DNA of 14,042 bases, from assembly GCA_900767825.1 (NCBI GenBank), contig CAAGAN010000016.1, positions 1 through 14,042 of the forward strand, read 5' to 3'. Positions 1 through 6,759 of the stretch are shown one piece after another. This stretch comes from Bacilli bacterium (GTDB lineage: Bacteria > Bacillota_I > Bacilli_A > RFN20 > CAG-826). The position numbers and the translations under genes are program-made. The notes beneath the pieces are model-generated. The model ran no database searches, was not told the DNA's origin, and saw only the letters and a list, made by a program, of their open reading frames with translations. The first letter of the stretch is position 1. The number at the start of each line of letters is the position of its first letter.

Positions 1-59
1 AAAATTGTGAGTTCCTGCTTTTTCTTTGTCAATTCCGCCGCGCGACCCCTAGGGGTCAT
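1..59 (-). CDS. IS256-type transposase, N-terminal fragment running off the left edge
   Basis: An open frame on the minus strand starts at ATG (59-57) and leaves the window with the N-terminus MTPRGRAAELTKKKQELTI. An internal TTG at 32-30, giving MTKKKQELTI, is an alternative start. A purine-rich AAGGGA lies about 10 bases before the ATG. The frame begins 33 bases inside a 26-bp IS256-like terminal repeat (92-117), which is where an IS256-family transposase gene would begin. The call rests on this position and the repeat; about 19 residues are too few to recognise the transposase itself. The DDE catalytic residues would lie outside the window. Confidence 0.5.
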   Translation of the reverse strand, partial: MTPRGRAAELTKKKQELTI

Positions 60-91
60 TGTGCAACCATCCCTTCATTTCATTCAGGAAT

Positions 92-117
92 GTTTACACA
101 ATTAAACGGATACTCTC
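92..117 (-). repeat. IS256-like terminal inverted repeat, transposase-5' end
   Basis: Read outward-in on the minus strand, this 26-bp stretch begins GAGAGTATCCG and ends with the inner block GTGTAAAC. It matches the repeat at 13929-13954 at 18 of 26 positions, including the outer GAGAG and the whole inner GTGTAAAC. From memory, the IS256 terminus also carries ACAATTATACGGA-like sequence where this repeat has ACAATTAAACGGA. The exact outer base (117 or 118) cannot be fixed, because the other end of this copy and its target duplication are outside the window. Confidence 0.65.
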
Positions 118-151
118 CATGGATTGTCTCCGGTTATATAAATCATAGCAA

Positions 152-754
152 TTATTCCTCTATTATTTGGTAAGACGAAATATATTTATCTTCATCTTTT
201 GATGTGAAATGTTTACAAACGATTGATAATTCGTTCTTTATATCTTCGTCAAGGATAAAATACCTGCTTAACTGCTGATATATTGTTTCTACATCCATGT
301 TGTTAAAGCATTTCCAAAACGAAATGGCTTCATTGAATAAGATAGTGAATTCTTTATCCAGATGAACGACATAAGTAGTGTAGTCATCTATTAATTCAAT
401 GAGAAAATACGGTTTGTTCTCCATCATGTATTCATGTTCCCATCGACTGATTTCTTTTTCTTTTCTATCATCTTGCGCTGTTAATATGGCTATATTGGTA
501 GTGACCACCCAAGGATCAAACTTATCAATCAAAGCTTTTCCTAACTCTGTATATTTGGATTTAGAAATCTTTTCTGTAAGTAATTCGTACCAAGAGTCGT
601 AGATGTAATATGAAGCACTGTAAAAAGGATATTTGCTTCCTGAATAGTTATTCGATATTGGAAGCCTCTGGCGATGCTTCAATACTAAAATAAAGAATTC
701 CACCAAGTCTTGAAACAAGAAGAAATTATGCTCTTCTTTTACTGCTATTTTCAT
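152..754 (-). CDS. Hypothetical protein, 200 residues
   Basis: I do not recognise this protein. It has no membrane segment, signal peptide or metal-binding cluster, and is rich in aromatic residues (for example YYIYDSWYELL and KPYFLIELIDDYTTY), which suggests a compact soluble helical protein. The frame is open further upstream to a GTG at 787, but I chose the ATG at 754-752. It has an AGGCAGG-like ribosome binding site seven bases upstream, while the GTG and the ATG at 781 have none. The gene ends with TAA 34 bases from the inserted element on its left and follows a decayed ATPase remnant on the same strand. It may be cargo of a variable locus. That it is a gene is fairly secure; its function is unknown. 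Confidence 0.6.
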   Translation of the reverse strand: MKIAVKEEHNFFLFQDLVEFFILVLKHRQRLPISNNYSGSKYPFYSASYYIYDSWYELLTEKISKSKYTELGKALIDKFDPWVVTTNIAILTAQDDRKEKEISRWEHEYMMENKPYFLIELIDDYTTYVVHLDKEFTILFNEAISFWKCFNNMDVETIYQQLSRYFILDEDIKNELSIVCKHFTSKDEDKYISSYQIIEE

Positions 755-820
755 GTTTTGACCTGCCTTTCTTTTATACATTTTCACATAAAAAAGAAGG
801 AGTCAAGTGACCTACCAAAG

Positions 821-893
821 TTACCTTTTATTAATAATATTAATAGAGTGTATATTAAATATGTTGTTACTTAATATTATTAATTAAAGGTAA
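821..893. repeat. AT-rich 23-bp inverted repeat with 27-bp spacer
   Basis: The arm at 821-843 (starting TTACCTTTTATTAATAAT) is the reverse complement of the arm at 871-893 with a single mismatch in 23 positions. The spacer is 844-870. No matching direct duplication flanks it, so a miniature transposable element is not demonstrated. It lies between the decayed ATPase tail and the hypothetical gene, both on the minus strand. It could equally be a relic terminator stem, although neither strand has a proper U-tract after it. Confidence 0.7.
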
Positions 894-903
894 ATTTATT
901 TTG

Positions 904-1062
904 AAGACATAGTTTTATATGACACATTAAAGATTCGTATTCTTGATCTTTCTTTTCTTTAGTATCTATTGTCTAAGCAATTTGAACGTAATATGTTTTG
1001 TCTCCTTTGGCAACAAAACCACGAACTTTCGTTTGTGCAGCCGTTCCTGGATATGCATGTTT
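904..1062 (-). pseudogene. Decayed C-terminal piece of a DUF4143-family ATPase
   Basis: Read from 1062 downwards, the minus strand gives KHAYPGTAAQTKVRGFVAK, then GDKTYYVQIA, a TAG stop (975-973) and, still in the same frame, TIDTKEKKDQEYESLMCHIK. The core FVAKGDKTYYVQIA followed by an Asp/Lys/Glu-rich stretch matches the end of the DUF4143 nuclease-like domain. The intact neighbour has FFATKGTRMYYIQSALNLSD at the same place, so this is a related but different copy. No start codon, Walker motifs or upstream domain survive, and an in-frame TAA closes the frame at 1065-1063. It is too short and broken to be expressed as a working ATPase. The family call rests on this motif string alone. Confidence 0.55.
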
Positions 1063-1246
1063 TTATAAAATATGTCGCAAATAGCAATATATTTTCGGTG
1101 TTCTGAAAGAGTTTGATTCGGTGTTTTGAAAAATAAAACTAACGAAAGTTTCTACATCTAGTGAAACAAATTATGAATTTCGCTTTTTGCCACTGAAGCA
1201 AAGAAAGAACGCATCTATTCAATGACCGAGATTAATTTCAATAAAA
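1063..1246. other. Non-coding, probably decayed sequence with a short direct repeat
   Basis: I find no open frame with a credible start or a recognisable protein on either strand. The stretch holds two near-identical 15-bp direct repeats, TTCGGTGTTCTGAAA at 1094-1108 and TTCGGTGTTTTGAAA at 1117-1131, starting 23 bases apart. It sits immediately upstream (minus-strand sense) of the ATPase remnant and downstream of the intact ATPase, so it is most simply the eroded body or leader of the lost copy. Confidence 0.4.
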
Positions 1247-2560
1247 TTATTTGATGAAACGAAGCAGAAAATCAGATAACCCTATTACTGTATACCCCTT
1301 TTCATCTCTTGTTTCATTGTATGATTTGTTTTCGACGAGTATTTTTTGTATTTGATCATTTAAATAAATGTAAGGCTTTCTTTCTCTTTCATAAACTTTT
1401 TCGTCTGATAAATTTAATGCGGATTGAATATAATACATTCTCGTACCTTTGGTAGCAAAGAAGTCAATTTCATATGTCTTTTTTACGCTTTTTCCTTCTT
1501 TGTTCTTTTCTACTCTTTCATAGGTTCCAATATTTACTGTATATCCATTATAAATAAGCTCATTATAAATTATGTTTTCCATCAAATGGCCTTCATCGGG
1601 TTTTGAAAAATTCAATCGGGCGTTTCTAAGCCCCGTATCAATAAAATAATATTTTCGTAATGCACCAATCTCTTGTTTTCCTTTAACATCGTATCTAGTG
1701 GCTTCTTTTAACAAAAATGCATCAACAAAAAAACCAATATATTTTTCGACTGTTTCTTTATCTATTTTTTCGCGTTTTCGTGATTCATAGGCATTAGCAA
1801 TCTTGGCTGCGTTGATTAATTGACTCACGTTATCGCTCAAAACATTACAAAGCTCATCTAATGCTTCGGTTTTTTGCAATCGATTATGTTCAAGAATGTC
1901 TTTGAAGTATGTCTTTTCAAACAATTCAACTAGATATTTTTTTCTTTCAAACTCATCATTTTCAAGAACTGCTAACGGCATGCCCCCAAAGCGCATATAT
2001 TCTTCAACGGCATCTCTTTTTGAGCCACCCTTATACGAATAAAATTCTTCAAAAGAAAGAGGTTGCAAATTTATATTTTTCGTTTTATCTCTAAAGGCCG
2101 TAACTATATCAGACGAAAGCATTTTGGAGTTGCTTCCAGTTACATATAAATCAATATTCGGTTCTCGCGATAAGCCAAGAACAACTTCCACAAATGAAAT
2201 AATGTTTTCTTCGTCATCTTTGCTTAAAACTATTTTGCCATTAGTGAATAGAGGATCTACTATTTTATACACATATTGAATTTCATCGATAAACACATAA
2301 CAATCTTTTTTATTTTTGCAATATTCGCGTACATATTTTCCCAACTCAATCGGATTTCTTAACGAAATATTTATGTCGTCATCAAGATCAATTATTAAAA
2401 TGTTTTGCTCTTTTACCTTGCATATGTTAATCAAATAATCTTTATAAATGGTTTTAAGCAAATAAGATTTCCCGCATCTTCTTACGCCAGTAATTATTTT
2501 TGGAAAACCATTATTTTTATTTTTAATTAATTGGTTTAAATACTTATCGCGAGGAATCAT
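1247..2560 (-). CDS. AAA_14/DUF4143 family ATPase
   Basis: This 437-residue protein has the two-domain layout of the AAA_14-DUF4143 ATPases. An N-terminal P-loop ATPase carries Walker A GVRRCGKS (about residues 25-32), Walker B CYVFIDEIQ, a sensor-like VTGSNSKML, and the family's PLSFEEFYSY segment. The C-terminal DUF4143 half, resembling a PD-(D/E)XK nuclease, contains YYFIDTGLRNARLNF, a MENIIYNEL helix and EIDFFATKGTRMYYIQSA. The length is usual for the family. A Gln (YIQSA) stands where a nuclease-active relative would have Lys, so cutting activity is doubtful. The start has AAAGGAG five bases upstream. The biological role of the family is unsettled, and members are scattered in accessory regions of gut bacteria and archaea. 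It is a single gene, with a decayed relative just downstream. Confidence 0.88.
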   Translation of the reverse strand: MIPRDKYLNQLIKNKNNGFPKIITGVRRCGKSYLLKTIYKDYLINICKVKEQNILIIDLDDDINISLRNPIELGKYVREYCKNKKDCYVFIDEIQYVYKIVDPLFTNGKIVLSKDDEENIISFVEVVLGLSREPNIDLYVTGSNSKMLSSDIVTAFRDKTKNINLQPLSFEEFYSYKGGSKRDAVEEYMRFGGMPLAVLENDEFERKKYLVELFEKTYFKDILEHNRLQKTEALDELCNVLSDNVSQLINAAKIANAYESRKREKIDKETVEKYIGFFVDAFLLKEATRYDVKGKQEIGALRKYYFIDTGLRNARLNFSKPDEGHLMENIIYNELIYNGYTVNIGTYERVEKNKEGKSVKKTYEIDFFATKGTRMYYIQSALNLSDEKVYERERKPYIYLNDQIQKILVENKSYNETRDEKGYTVIGLSDFLLRFIK

Positions 2561-2575
2561 ATATTCTCCTTTTTA

Positions 2576-2587
2576 GTAGAATTCTAC
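2576..2587. promoter_or_regulatory. 12-bp palindrome in the ATPase leader, possible operator
   Basis: GTAGAATTCTAC is a perfect 12-bp palindrome, 15 bases before the ATPase start codon and between the likely promoter and the ribosome binding site. On the minus strand the leader also repeats the pattern CTAC, A-run, GG and AG twice (CTACAAAAAGGTAG, then CTACTAAAAAGGAG). A dimeric regulator could bind here, or the ATPase could control itself; either is inference. Confidence 0.4.
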
Positions 2588-2602
2588 CTTTTTGTAGATT
2601 AT

Positions 2603-2631
2603 ATTTTATAAGTTCAGTATCGCGATTTCAA
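2603..2631 (-). promoter_or_regulatory. Probable promoter of the DUF4143 ATPase
   Basis: On the minus strand, TTGAAA (2631-2626) and TAAAAT (2608-2603) are separated by exactly 17 bases, with TATAAT overlapping just downstream. Transcription would start near 2596 and give a short leader carrying the 2576-2587 palindrome and the AAAGGAG site. Confidence 0.5.
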
Positions 2632-2652
2632 TAAAGAATACAGATAAAAACG

Positions 2653-3153
2653 ATGAATTTCCGCGATACTTTTAATTATTTTGCTTTTCAAAAAGTTGAA
2701 TTAGTTGTTTCTAATAAGCACTACCTTATTGATAATGATGTCGATTGGTTCGATGATTATTTTTCCTGGCCAGAAGATATCGCGTTTCTGGACTTTAAAG
2801 AATTAGACGCTAACGAAAATCCTTTTAAGAATTGACCAGAGGTTACGACGGAAATTCAATTAATTAATGAAAGAATAGATAATATCCTTGTTATCAATGA
2901 TGAAAGCAATATCTATAAAAACGGCATTTACTGCAAACATATGGAATCCTCAGAAGGAATTATTATTGTTACCGATTTTTCACGATATGGTTTTTTCAAG
3001 AACGACGTTTTGGCCAAAGCAGAGAAACTGGGAAAACATTGCAAATATGCCTATTACCAGTCTAGCGGATTAATACCTAAATTCGACAATTTCTGCAGTG
3101 CTGAACTTTTTGTCGAATATAAAAGGCAATTTATTGACGTTTTACCAAAATGA
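2653..3153 (+). pseudogene. Unrecognised 166-codon frame broken by one TGA
   Basis: Two open pieces (2653-2832 and 2836-3150) lie in the same frame, separated only by a TGA at 2833-2835 between ...NENPFKN and PEVTTEIQLINERID. The second piece contains EGIIIVTDFSRYGFF and ends at TGA followed directly by TAG. Read through, it would be one soluble, acidic, aromatic-rich protein of about 166 residues plus the residue at the stop. I do not recognise the family. TGG is used for Trp elsewhere and TGA ends other genes here, so a nonsense mutation is more likely than recoding. The ATG at 2653 has no good ribosome binding site, and a stop lies upstream at 2632-2634. It is divergent from the ATPase and could be an eroded partner of it. 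Confidence 0.5.
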
Positions 3154-3370
3154 TAGAGGAAAAACATACTTTTGCTACCGGCATGCTTATGTTTGCTGTT
3201 TGACAGAGTCATTGCAACAAATGGTATCCATGCCTAAAATTCACGATCATTGATGAACATTTTCAATTGCGATGTGTTGCTTCTTATTATCTTTAAATAC
3301 AAGCTAGCAATTGTCTATTCTTCTTTTTTGCAAGAACTTACATTTTTTAAATATAATAAGTGATAGAAAC
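3154..3370. other. Intergenic stretch without recognisable content
   Basis: Stops are frequent in all frames and I see no RNA gene. The only structure is a weak five-pair hairpin, GATAG-AAAC-CTATC at 3362-3375, overlapping the end of the methyltransferase gene. On the minus strand it is followed by a mixed A/T stretch rather than a clean U-tract, so it is at best a poor terminator. Confidence 0.5.
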
Positions 3371-4732
3371 CTATCGCTCTTTTAATCGCAAACTAACGAT
3401 AGTCTCGACATGAAAAGTGTGTGGAAACATATCAAATGGTTGTATGTCTTTAATTTCATAAGATTTAGATATATAGGCAACATCTCTAGCTAAAGTAGTA
3501 GGATCACAAGAAACATAGACAACTCTCTTTGGCTTCAATTTCAATAAGGCATCAAGGAATCTTTTATCAGAACCTTTTCTTGGGGGATCCATGAACAAAA
3601 CATCAATCCCTTGTTTATTTGTTGCCATTTTAACCATAAAAGAAGAAGCATCATCGTTATACATTTTAAAGTTAGTGATGTTATTTCTTTTCGCGTTTTT
3701 TATCCCGTCTATAACAGCTTCCTTTACTAATTCGACTGAGATAATTTCTTTTGCTTTCTTGCTAGCAATTAAGCCAATTGTACCGATTCCTGAATAAGCA
3801 TCAAAAGCAACGTCTTCTTTAGCTAATTCAGCTTTATCAATCGCATAGCTATAGAGCTTTTCAGTCATTACAGGGTTGGTTTGATAGAAGGATTTCGCAG
3901 ATATCTGGAAATTAACTCCGCATAATGTGTCTTCTATATATCCTTTTCCATATAGGATTCTTTGTTTTTCACCTAGGATGACATTTGTATCTCTTGTATT
4001 TATGTTTTGGATGATTGTAGTAATTTCAGGGCATTCTTTTATTAATGCCTTAACAAAATTATTCCTGCTAGGAAAAACATCAACTGCAGTGACTAAAACA
4101 ACCATTATTTGTTTCTTATAAAATGAAGTTTTAATGAGGACGTGTCTTAATATTCCCCATCTTTCATCTTCGATATATGGTTCGATTCTAAACGACTTCA
4201 ATAACTTTTTAATCGTATCCAAAATGTGTTTTGCACGTATATCTTCAATATAGCAAGTATCAATAGGAACGATTACATGGGTATTGGATTTATAAAATCC
4301 GCAGTAGGGGTTGCCTTTATTATCTTTTCCAAAAGGCATTTGGATTTTGTTCCTGTAGAAATAAGGATCATCCATCCCGATGCAAGGATTTACCTTAACA
4401 TCCATTTTGGCAATCTTGGCGAATTGCTCCTTAACTTTCTTGGTTTTATATTCTAACTGGGCATTATAGGAAAGTTGCTGAAAGCAACATCCTCCGCAGG
4501 CAGAACAAACTTTGCATTTAGGTTCGATTCTATCTTTAGAAACCTTTGTTAGCCTCTTTATCTTTCCAAATAAAGCCCCGTTACGTTTATAAGTTATTTC
4601 TATTTCCCCTTCTTCGCTAGGAAACATCCCATCAACAAAAACGACATTCTTGTTGGATTTGAAAACACCTTTGCCTTCAAAAGACAAATCAACGCAAGTT
4701 CCTTTTAGAATTTGGGGGATAGACTTATTCAT
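3371..4732 (-). CDS. rlmCD: 23S rRNA (uracil-C5)-methyltransferase, RlmCD/TrmA family
   Basis: This enzyme methylates C5 of uracil in 23S rRNA using S-adenosylmethionine. In low-GC Gram-positives the relative RlmCD modifies both U747 and U1939 (E. coli numbering). From the chosen start, an N-terminal TRAM RNA-binding domain covers roughly residues 5-62. Next is the iron-sulphur cysteine cluster CKVCSACGGCC (about 73-83), then the methyltransferase domain with SAM-binding DAYSGIGTIGL, MDPPRKG and catalytic YVSCDPTTLARD. At 453 residues it is of normal length. The frame opens ten codons earlier at ATG 4762, inside metG. I prefer the ATG at 4732-4730, one base after the metG stop, because it begins the conserved domain and suits translational coupling; neither start has a strong binding site. 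Which uracils it modifies cannot be read from sequence alone. Confidence 0.88.
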   Translation of the reverse strand: MNKSIPQILKGTCVDLSFEGKGVFKSNKNVVFVDGMFPSEEGEIEITYKRNGALFGKIKRLTKVSKDRIEPKCKVCSACGGCCFQQLSYNAQLEYKTKKVKEQFAKIAKMDVKVNPCIGMDDPYFYRNKIQMPFGKDNKGNPYCGFYKSNTHVIVPIDTCYIEDIRAKHILDTIKKLLKSFRIEPYIEDERWGILRHVLIKTSFYKKQIMVVLVTAVDVFPSRNNFVKALIKECPEITTIIQNINTRDTNVILGEKQRILYGKGYIEDTLCGVNFQISAKSFYQTNPVMTEKLYSYAIDKAELAKEDVAFDAYSGIGTIGLIASKKAKEIISVELVKEAVIDGIKNAKRNNITNFKMYNDDASSFMVKMATNKQGIDVLFMDPPRKGSDKRFLDALLKLKPKRVVYVSCDPTTLARDVAYISKSYEIKDIQPFDMFPHTFHVETIVSLRLKER

Positions 4733-4733
4733 T

Positions 4734-6344
4734 TTATATAGCGGCTTTTTCCTTTGGACCATTCATCATCTCGACGATGGCTTCTATTTCTTTTTTAGCA
4801 TCTAGACGAGGGAATAATTGCTCACCTTTATTGACTTTGATGTTGTCTAGAAGATGTACATTATGTATGTTTTCGTATACACGTCCCTCTTCTTTTAATC
4901 CAAGCTGGTCAAAAATCTTATCTGATTTAGTAACTAAGATTGGCTTTAATAACATGCCTGCAGTAAATAAGACATGTGCTAAATGGGACATGACTGAAGA
5001 TAATTCTCTTGCTTTGGTTTCATCTTTTGCTAAAGCCCAAGGAGCATTTTCTTCGATATATTTATTAGCCCTGCTAACTAGGTTCATAACCTCTGCATAA
5101 GCTTCTGTTACTTTTAGATCATCGACAAGTAATTCATATTTAGAGATGGCGTTTTCTTCCATTTGCTCTAAATCAGTATCAAATGGTCCAACTCCTTTTT
5201 CATAAGCAGGGATTATTCCGTTAAAATATTTATCAATCATGGAGACAGTTCTATTTAATAGATTGCCTAGGTTATTGGCTAAGTCTTGGTTAATTCTCAT
5301 GACAAATTGTTCAGGAGTGAAAACGCCATCTTGTCCAAAAGGTATTTCCTCGACTAGATAATATCTAAGGGCATCGACTCCATATCTATCAATAAGTGGG
5401 TAGGCTGAAATGGCATTTCCTCTAGATTTGGACATCTTTCCATCTTTCATCATTAATAAACCATGGACGAACAATCTATTTGGTTCTCTTAAGCCAAGAG
5501 ATTCAAGGAACATTGGCCAATAAATCGCGTGAAATCTAGTTATATCGGCCCCGATTACATGCACTATCTCACAATTTTCATCTTCCCAGAATTCCTTGAA
5601 TTTAGAATCATCATCTTGAAGATATCCTAACGCGGAGATGTAATTTACAAGGGCATCAAGCCAAACATAAACAACATGTTTTTTATCTTCTTCTACTGGC
5701 ACTCCCCAGGTAAAAGAAGTCCTAGATACACATAAATCTTGAAGACCAGGCTTAATGAAGGTATTAATCATTTCATTCTTCCTGGATTCAGGGGTGATGA
5801 ATTTAGAATTTGCATCATAGAATTTAAGCAATGAATCGACGTGCTTATTACATCTATAGAAATAAGCTGGTTCATCTTTTCTTTCTACTGGCCTATGGCA
5901 TTCTGGACAAAGATGTTCTTCCCCAACTTGGGTTTCGGTCCAATATGTTTCTTCATGGACACAATACCAACCAGTATAGGAAGAAAGATAGATATCATCT
6001 TGTTTTAATAAACGAGAAAAAATCTTTTTGACAGTTTCGACGTGTCTAGCATCTGTAGTTCTAATGAAATCATCATTAGAGATGCACATTGCTTTCCAAA
6101 GGTTTTTGAATCTAACAACAATTTCATCAACAAATTGCTGTGGGGTGACTCCTTTTGCCATGGCGTTCTTTTCTATTTTTTCGCCATGCTCATCTGTGCC
6201 TGTAAGAAAATAAGCTTCATACCCCCTTAGCCTTTTTCCTCTAGCAATGACATCACATAAAGTCGTGCAGTATGTATGTCCTAGATGTGGCGATCCACTT
6301 GGATAATAAATAGGGGTAGTAATATAGAATTTTTTCTTGTTCAT
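4734..6344 (-). CDS. metG: Methionyl-tRNA synthetase, short form
   Basis: MetRS charges initiator and elongator tRNA-Met with methionine in the cytoplasm. Class I signatures are plain: HLGH at residues 20-23 (the HIGH motif) within YYPSGSPHLGHTY, and KMSKS at 303-307. A zinc-knuckle-like insert, WYCVHEETYWTE to CPECHRPVE, and the anticodon-binding helical domain (around AISKYELLVDDLK and NKYIEENAPWALAK) are also present. At 536 residues it stops after the anticodon domain with GPKEKAAI. It therefore lacks the C-terminal EMAP/OB tRNA-binding domain found in longer Bacillus-type enzymes of about 650 residues. The binding site AGGGAGG (6359-6353) sits eight bases before the ATG. It lies 76 bases after rpmE behind a terminator hairpin, has no clear promoter of its own, and is followed after one base by the methyltransferase. 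Confidence 0.96.
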   Translation of the reverse strand: MNKKKFYITTPIYYPSGSPHLGHTYCTTLCDVIARGKRLRGYEAYFLTGTDEHGEKIEKNAMAKGVTPQQFVDEIVVRFKNLWKAMCISNDDFIRTTDARHVETVKKIFSRLLKQDDIYLSSYTGWYCVHEETYWTETQVGEEHLCPECHRPVERKDEPAYFYRCNKHVDSLLKFYDANSKFITPESRKNEMINTFIKPGLQDLCVSRTSFTWGVPVEEDKKHVVYVWLDALVNYISALGYLQDDDSKFKEFWEDENCEIVHVIGADITRFHAIYWPMFLESLGLREPNRLFVHGLLMMKDGKMSKSRGNAISAYPLIDRYGVDALRYYLVEEIPFGQDGVFTPEQFVMRINQDLANNLGNLLNRTVSMIDKYFNGIIPAYEKGVGPFDTDLEQMEENAISKYELLVDDLKVTEAYAEVMNLVSRANKYIEENAPWALAKDETKARELSSVMSHLAHVLFTAGMLLKPILVTKSDKIFDQLGLKEEGRVYENIHNVHLLDNIKVNKGEQLFPRLDAKKEIEAIVEMMNGPKEKAAI

Positions 6345-6364
6345 GATCGTTTCCTCCCTAGGGA

Positions 6365-6392
6365 AAAATAAAGCCGCGTTTATCTCGCGGCT
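6365..6392 (-). terminator. Rho-independent terminator after rpmE
   Basis: On the minus strand, a seven-pair perfect stem AGCCGCG/CGCGGCT (6392-6386 and 6378-6372) with a seven-base loop is followed by TTTATTTTT. It lies 28 bases after the rpmE stop and just before the metG ribosome binding site. Expression of metG therefore probably depends on partial read-through. Confidence 0.85.
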
Positions 6393-6420
6393 ATTTTACC
6401 ATTTTTACAATAAAATTGGC

Positions 6421-6636
6421 TTATTTGTTTTTGCTAGACTTGGCAAGTTTCTTGTTGAAACGATCGATTCTACCATCGTTAGCAACGAAACGTTGTTTTC
6501 CGGTATAAAATGGGTGGCAATTTGAGCAGGTATCGACCTTGATTTCATCAAGAGTAGAACCAGTTTCGAATGTCGAACCGCAGGTAGTGCAGGTTACTTT
6601 GCACTTGTGGTATTCCGGGTGGATTCCTTTTTTCAT
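6421..6636 (-). CDS. rpmE: Ribosomal protein bL31, zinc-binding form
   Basis: This 71-residue protein is the large-subunit protein bL31, which bridges the 50S and 30S subunits. It opens MKKGIHPEYHKCKVTCTTCG and continues with the family signatures CSNCHPFYTGKQR and DGRIDRFNKKLAK. Two CxxC pairs (C16/C19 and CSNC) make it the zinc-containing (C+) type, with an extra Cys at position 12. The frame is open upstream to 6687, but the conserved N-terminus and the AAAGGAG eight bases before it fix the start at ATG 6636-6634. An ATG two codons earlier is only two bases from that site. The gene has its own promoter, a short structured leader and a terminator, so it is probably a nearly independent unit. 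Zinc-responsive control by Zur is possible in the family, but I see no clear Zur box. Confidence 0.96.
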   Translation of the reverse strand: MKKGIHPEYHKCKVTCTTCGSTFETGSTLDEIKVDTCSNCHPFYTGKQRFVANDGRIDRFNKKLAKSSKNK

Positions 6637-6685
6637 GTCCATTACTCCTTTCGCCGTATGAGGCTTCTCACACAGAGAGTTCGGC
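6637..6685 (-). promoter_or_regulatory. Structured 5' leader of rpmE, possible autoregulatory site
   Basis: The predicted transcript begins at about 6683. GCCG (6685-6682) can pair with CGGC (6656-6653), closing a loop that holds a small TGAG-AAGC-CTCA hairpin. The closing strand ends a few bases before the AAAGGAG ribosome binding site. Structured leaders bound by their own protein are known for bL31 in several phyla. Whether this is one is inference from pairing only. Confidence 0.35.
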
Positions 6686-6689
6686 AATA

Positions 6690-6718
6690 AAGATACACAA
6701 AAAAGTTTGCATGTTCAA
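6690..6718 (-). promoter_or_regulatory. Promoter of rpmE
   Basis: TTGAAC (6718-6713) and TATCTT (6695-6690) are separated by exactly 17 bases on the minus strand, about 55 bases before the rpmE start. This is a good match to a sigma-A promoter in an intergenic gap. Confidence 0.6.
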
Positions 6719-6759
6719 CCTTATTTTTCTAATAGAAAAAGGAAAATTGAGAAATTGGC

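Noticed and set aside
44..57. Perfect 14-bp palindrome GACCCCTAGGGGTC
   Set aside because: It lies inside the first codons of the transposase fragment, has no U-tract after it and no gene to terminate. It is probably chance within a coding frame.
2616..2670. 9-bp inverted repeat AGTATCGCG/CGCGATACT around the start of the broken frame
   Set aside because: The 37-base spacer and short arms are within what chance allows, and the second arm is inside the coding frame.
2833..2835. TGA read as tryptophan (mollicute code)
   Set aside because: TGA ends tldD inside an ATGA overlap and ends the gene at 6760, and Trp is written TGG in all secure genes.
6421..6687. Longer bL31 starting at 6687
   Set aside because: The extra 17 codons cover the promoter-proximal leader hairpin and are absent from the family. 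The conserved MKKGIHPEY start has a well-spaced AAAGGAG.
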